DNA from: Phycisphaerales bacterium
Lineage (GTDB): Bacteria; Planctomycetota; Phycisphaerae; Phycisphaerales; SM1A02
Length of the DNA: 64,000 nt
Direction: 5' to 3'
Assembly: GCA_009691805.1 (NCBI GenBank)
Contig: SIAK01000001.1
Location: forward strand, 62,001 to 126,000
Made by a program: the position numbers and the translations under genes. Below are positions 62,627 through 64,000 of this stretch, piece by piece. The notes beneath the pieces were generated by a model. It was not told the origin of the DNA. It saw nothing but the letters and a program-made list of their open reading frames with translations, and did not search any database. Numbering within the stretch: position 1 is the first letter of the stretch; each line of letters begins with the position of its first letter.

Positions 62627-63852
62627 GTGCGCATGGAGCCATCGTTGGCGTGATCGCGCATGCACAGCAGGGCGTGTTTGACGCGGTGCTCGCGGCGTGG
62701 AGTCGAGGCGAATGCGTTGCAATGTTCTCACCGCAGGACGCGCAATCGAGTGCGCGTCGTGTCGAGTCGCAGACGCGCGCGCCGCTTCCATTGCTCGAGC
62801 CTGTGCGAGCGACGTGTCGCGTTACCGAATTTCCCGAAGCCGCTTCCTGTTTGTTCGCGACGAGTGGTTCGACTGGCGATGCACCGAAACTCGCGCGAAT
62901 CTCCGCTCGCGCGCTCCTTGCGAATGCCCGCAGCGCCAACGCGCGCATTCCCTTTGGCGCGACCGACAACTGGCTCGTTCCACTTTCGCTCCATCATGTG
63001 GGCGGATTCGGCGCGTTTCTTCGCGCGCACATCGCAGGGGGGCGCGTCGCAGCCGCGCAAGACAAGCCGCTCGACATCGCTGATGCGTTGTGCGCGGACG
63101 CATCGATCACGCATTGCTCACTCGTTCCGACACAGCTCTATCGTTTGCTCGCGCGCTTCGATTCGGACGAGCCCGCAGCACAACGCGAGCTGTTGCGCGA
63201 GCGTTTGTGTTCGTTGAAGGCGCTCTTGATGGGAGGCGCTCCCAGCGCAAACGCGTTGCGCAGTCGCGCGATGCAACTCGGTGTCCCTCTGCATGTGACC
63301 TATGGAATGACGGAATGCGCTTCTCAAGCAGCGACGGCGCGCGCGGAGTTGCATCGCGCGGCGACAGATGCGGGCGCGGCCATTGATGGCACCCAGATCA
63401 CCATTGCTTCGACTGGCGAAATCATCCTGCAAGGCGCGACATTGTTCGATGGCTATCTCGGAGAACCGCCCGTCGAAGGAAGTGCCTTCGCCACAGGCGA
63501 TCGAGGAGGCATCGACAGTGAAGGTCGCTTGCATGTCGAAGGTCGCATCCATCTCGCGTTCAAATCAGGCGGCGAGTTCGTGCAGCCTGAGCATGTCGAG
63601 CGTGCGATTCTCGAACTCGAGGGTGTTTCGAATGCAGTGGTGGTTCCTATAGAGGACGCAGAGTGGGGAAACATTTGCGTCGCGTTTGTGGAGGGGACAC
63701 GCACAATCACGCGCGATGCATTGCGCGGTTCTCTCGCACCACACGAACTTCCGCGCCAGTTTCTCGCGTGGCCAGACGCGAGTTTGAGTGGCGGGATCAA
63801 GCCTTCGCGGGAGAAGATGCGAATGCTCGCCGCAGCGCGTCAGGGACGGTGA
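62623..63852 (+). CDS. menE: o-Succinylbenzoate-CoA ligase MenE
   Basis: 409 residues, GTG start inside the menC stop. This acyl-adenylate-forming ligase activates o-succinylbenzoate for MenB. The P-loop-like ATP motif is LFATSGSTGDAPKLARIS, followed by VTYGMTECASQ and FATGDRGGIDSEGRL with the hinge region after HVEGR. The C-terminal catalytic Lys lies in LSGGIKPSREKM. It is about 40-80 residues shorter than E. coli MenE, mainly at the N-terminus, which lacks the first strands of the ligase fold. Its final 56 bp overlap the convergent thioesterase gene. Confidence 0.93.
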   Translation: MSAHGAIVGVIAHAQQGVFDAVLAAWSRGECVAMFSPQDAQSSARRVESQTRAPLPLLEPVRATCRVTEFPEAASCLFATSGSTGDAPKLARISARALLANARSANARIPFGATDNWLVPLSLHHVGGFGAFLRAHIAGGRVAAAQDKPLDIADALCADASITHCSLVPTQLYRLLARFDSDEPAAQRELLRERLCSLKALLMGGAPSANALRSRAMQLGVPLHVTYGMTECASQAATARAELHRAATDAGAAIDGTQITIASTGEIILQGATLFDGYLGEPPVEGSAFATGDRGGIDSEGRLHVEGRIHLAFKSGGEFVQPEHVERAILELEGVSNAVVVPIEDAEWGNICVAFVEGTRTITRDALRGSLAPHELPRQFLAWPDASLSGGIKPSREKMRMLAAARQGR

Positions 63853-64000
63853 TGGGTCGGCCCCCGGCGCGATCGATCGTGACATGCACTTGACGAACGG
63901 TGAAGCGCGGCACGCCGTTGACGCGCGCGGTGAACTCAAGCGTGATACTCGTGTCGCCGATTTTTTCACAGCGCAGTTCGATGTCGATGCGCTCGCCGAT
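63797..64000 (-). CDS. Hot-dog acyl-CoA thioesterase, C-terminal part (candidate DHNA-CoA thioesterase)
   Basis: The gene runs off the right edge. 67 codons are visible on the minus strand, from the window end to the stop at 63797-63799. The visible part (GERIDIELRCEKIGDTSITL, EFTARVNGVPRFTVRQVHVTI) and the ending RPITVPDALRRAF match the last strands of 4-hydroxybenzoyl-CoA thioesterase/YbgC-type hot-dog proteins. The catalytic N-terminal part is outside the window. Its place at the end of a complete men operon suggests MenI, which hydrolyses DHNA-CoA before MenA, but it is on the opposite strand. It overlaps menE by 56 bp tail to tail. Confidence 0.68.
   Translation of the reverse strand: MGERIDIELRCEKIGDTSITLEFTARVNGVPRFTVRQVHVTIDRAGGRPITVPDALRRAFASSPAKA

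Noticed and set aside
1..64000. tRNA, rRNA, transposase, integrase, toxin-antitoxin or restriction genes
   Set aside because: I looked through gene gaps and translated products and found none I could support.

Overview
The window reads as chromosomal DNA of a GC-rich, Gram-negative, planctomycete-like bacterium, most likely a member of the Phycisphaerae (inference). The clues are a bacterial DNA topoisomerase VI pair, a PEP-CTERM-sorted surface protein, two large-headed type II pseudopilins, a protein kinase with an extra GspE-N-like domain, dockerin-type DLDGSG repeats on a secreted metzincin, and LPS, Mla-type lipid transport and menaquinone genes. I see no transposon, prophage, CRISPR array, tRNA or rRNA. 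Most of the sequence is core metabolism and cell-envelope genes, densely packed with many 1-8 bp overlaps.

Layout. 1-2.6 kb: end of top6B, top6A and a convergent orphan histidine kinase. 2.6-5.9 kb (minus): rpsO, pnp and a cold-shock gene, with hairpins in the pnp and csp leaders and a terminator between pnp and csp. 6-10.5 kb: an acyl-CoA carboxylase carboxyltransferase, a PEP-CTERM protein, rdgB and a YkgJ-type cysteine-cluster protein. 10.4-15.5 kb (minus): long nfeD, short nfeD, floA and a GT2-membrane fusion, a probable membrane-microdomain operon. 15.6-17.5 kb (minus): two tandem pseudopilin paralogues. 18.1-20.1 kb: a RidA-like protein and a Hanks-type kinase.

20.2-25 kb: a heptose/lipid A cluster (GT9 heptosyltransferase, maf, a small membrane protein, lpxK, hldE). 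25.1-29.3 kb: a lipoprotein, an HU-type protein, dnaB followed by an array of nine 23-bp repeats, an ECF sigma factor and a probable anti-sigma partner. 29.3-37.4 kb: a peptide/oligopeptide ABC importer with two enlarged permeases and a single ATPase. 37.4-39.2 kb: dut and rnd. 39.2-44 kb: an esterase-fold protein lacking its nucleophile, an adhesin-like lipoprotein, a block of ~95-bp hairpin repeats, rlmE and an EF-hand/dockerin-like protein with no signal peptide. 44.2-48.2 kb: a 1312-residue secreted metzincin with thrombospondin type-3 repeats. 48.5-52.1 kb: a hydroxyproline-type epimerase/deaminase pair and NAD-malic enzyme.

52.1-56 kb: a four-gene Mla/Pqi-type lipid transport operon (STAS-MlaE fusion, MlaF, MlaD, PqiC-like lipoprotein). 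56-64 kb: a complete classical menaquinone operon, menF-D-H-B-A-C-E, with a convergent hot-dog thioesterase (candidate MenI) running off the right edge.

I found no clearly new defence or mobile system. The least explained items are the 23-bp repeats placed at two stop codons, the hairpin repeats at 41.9-42.3 kb, the esterase-fold protein whose catalytic serine is glycine, the permeases with large inserts, and the apparently cytosolic dockerin/EF-hand protein.
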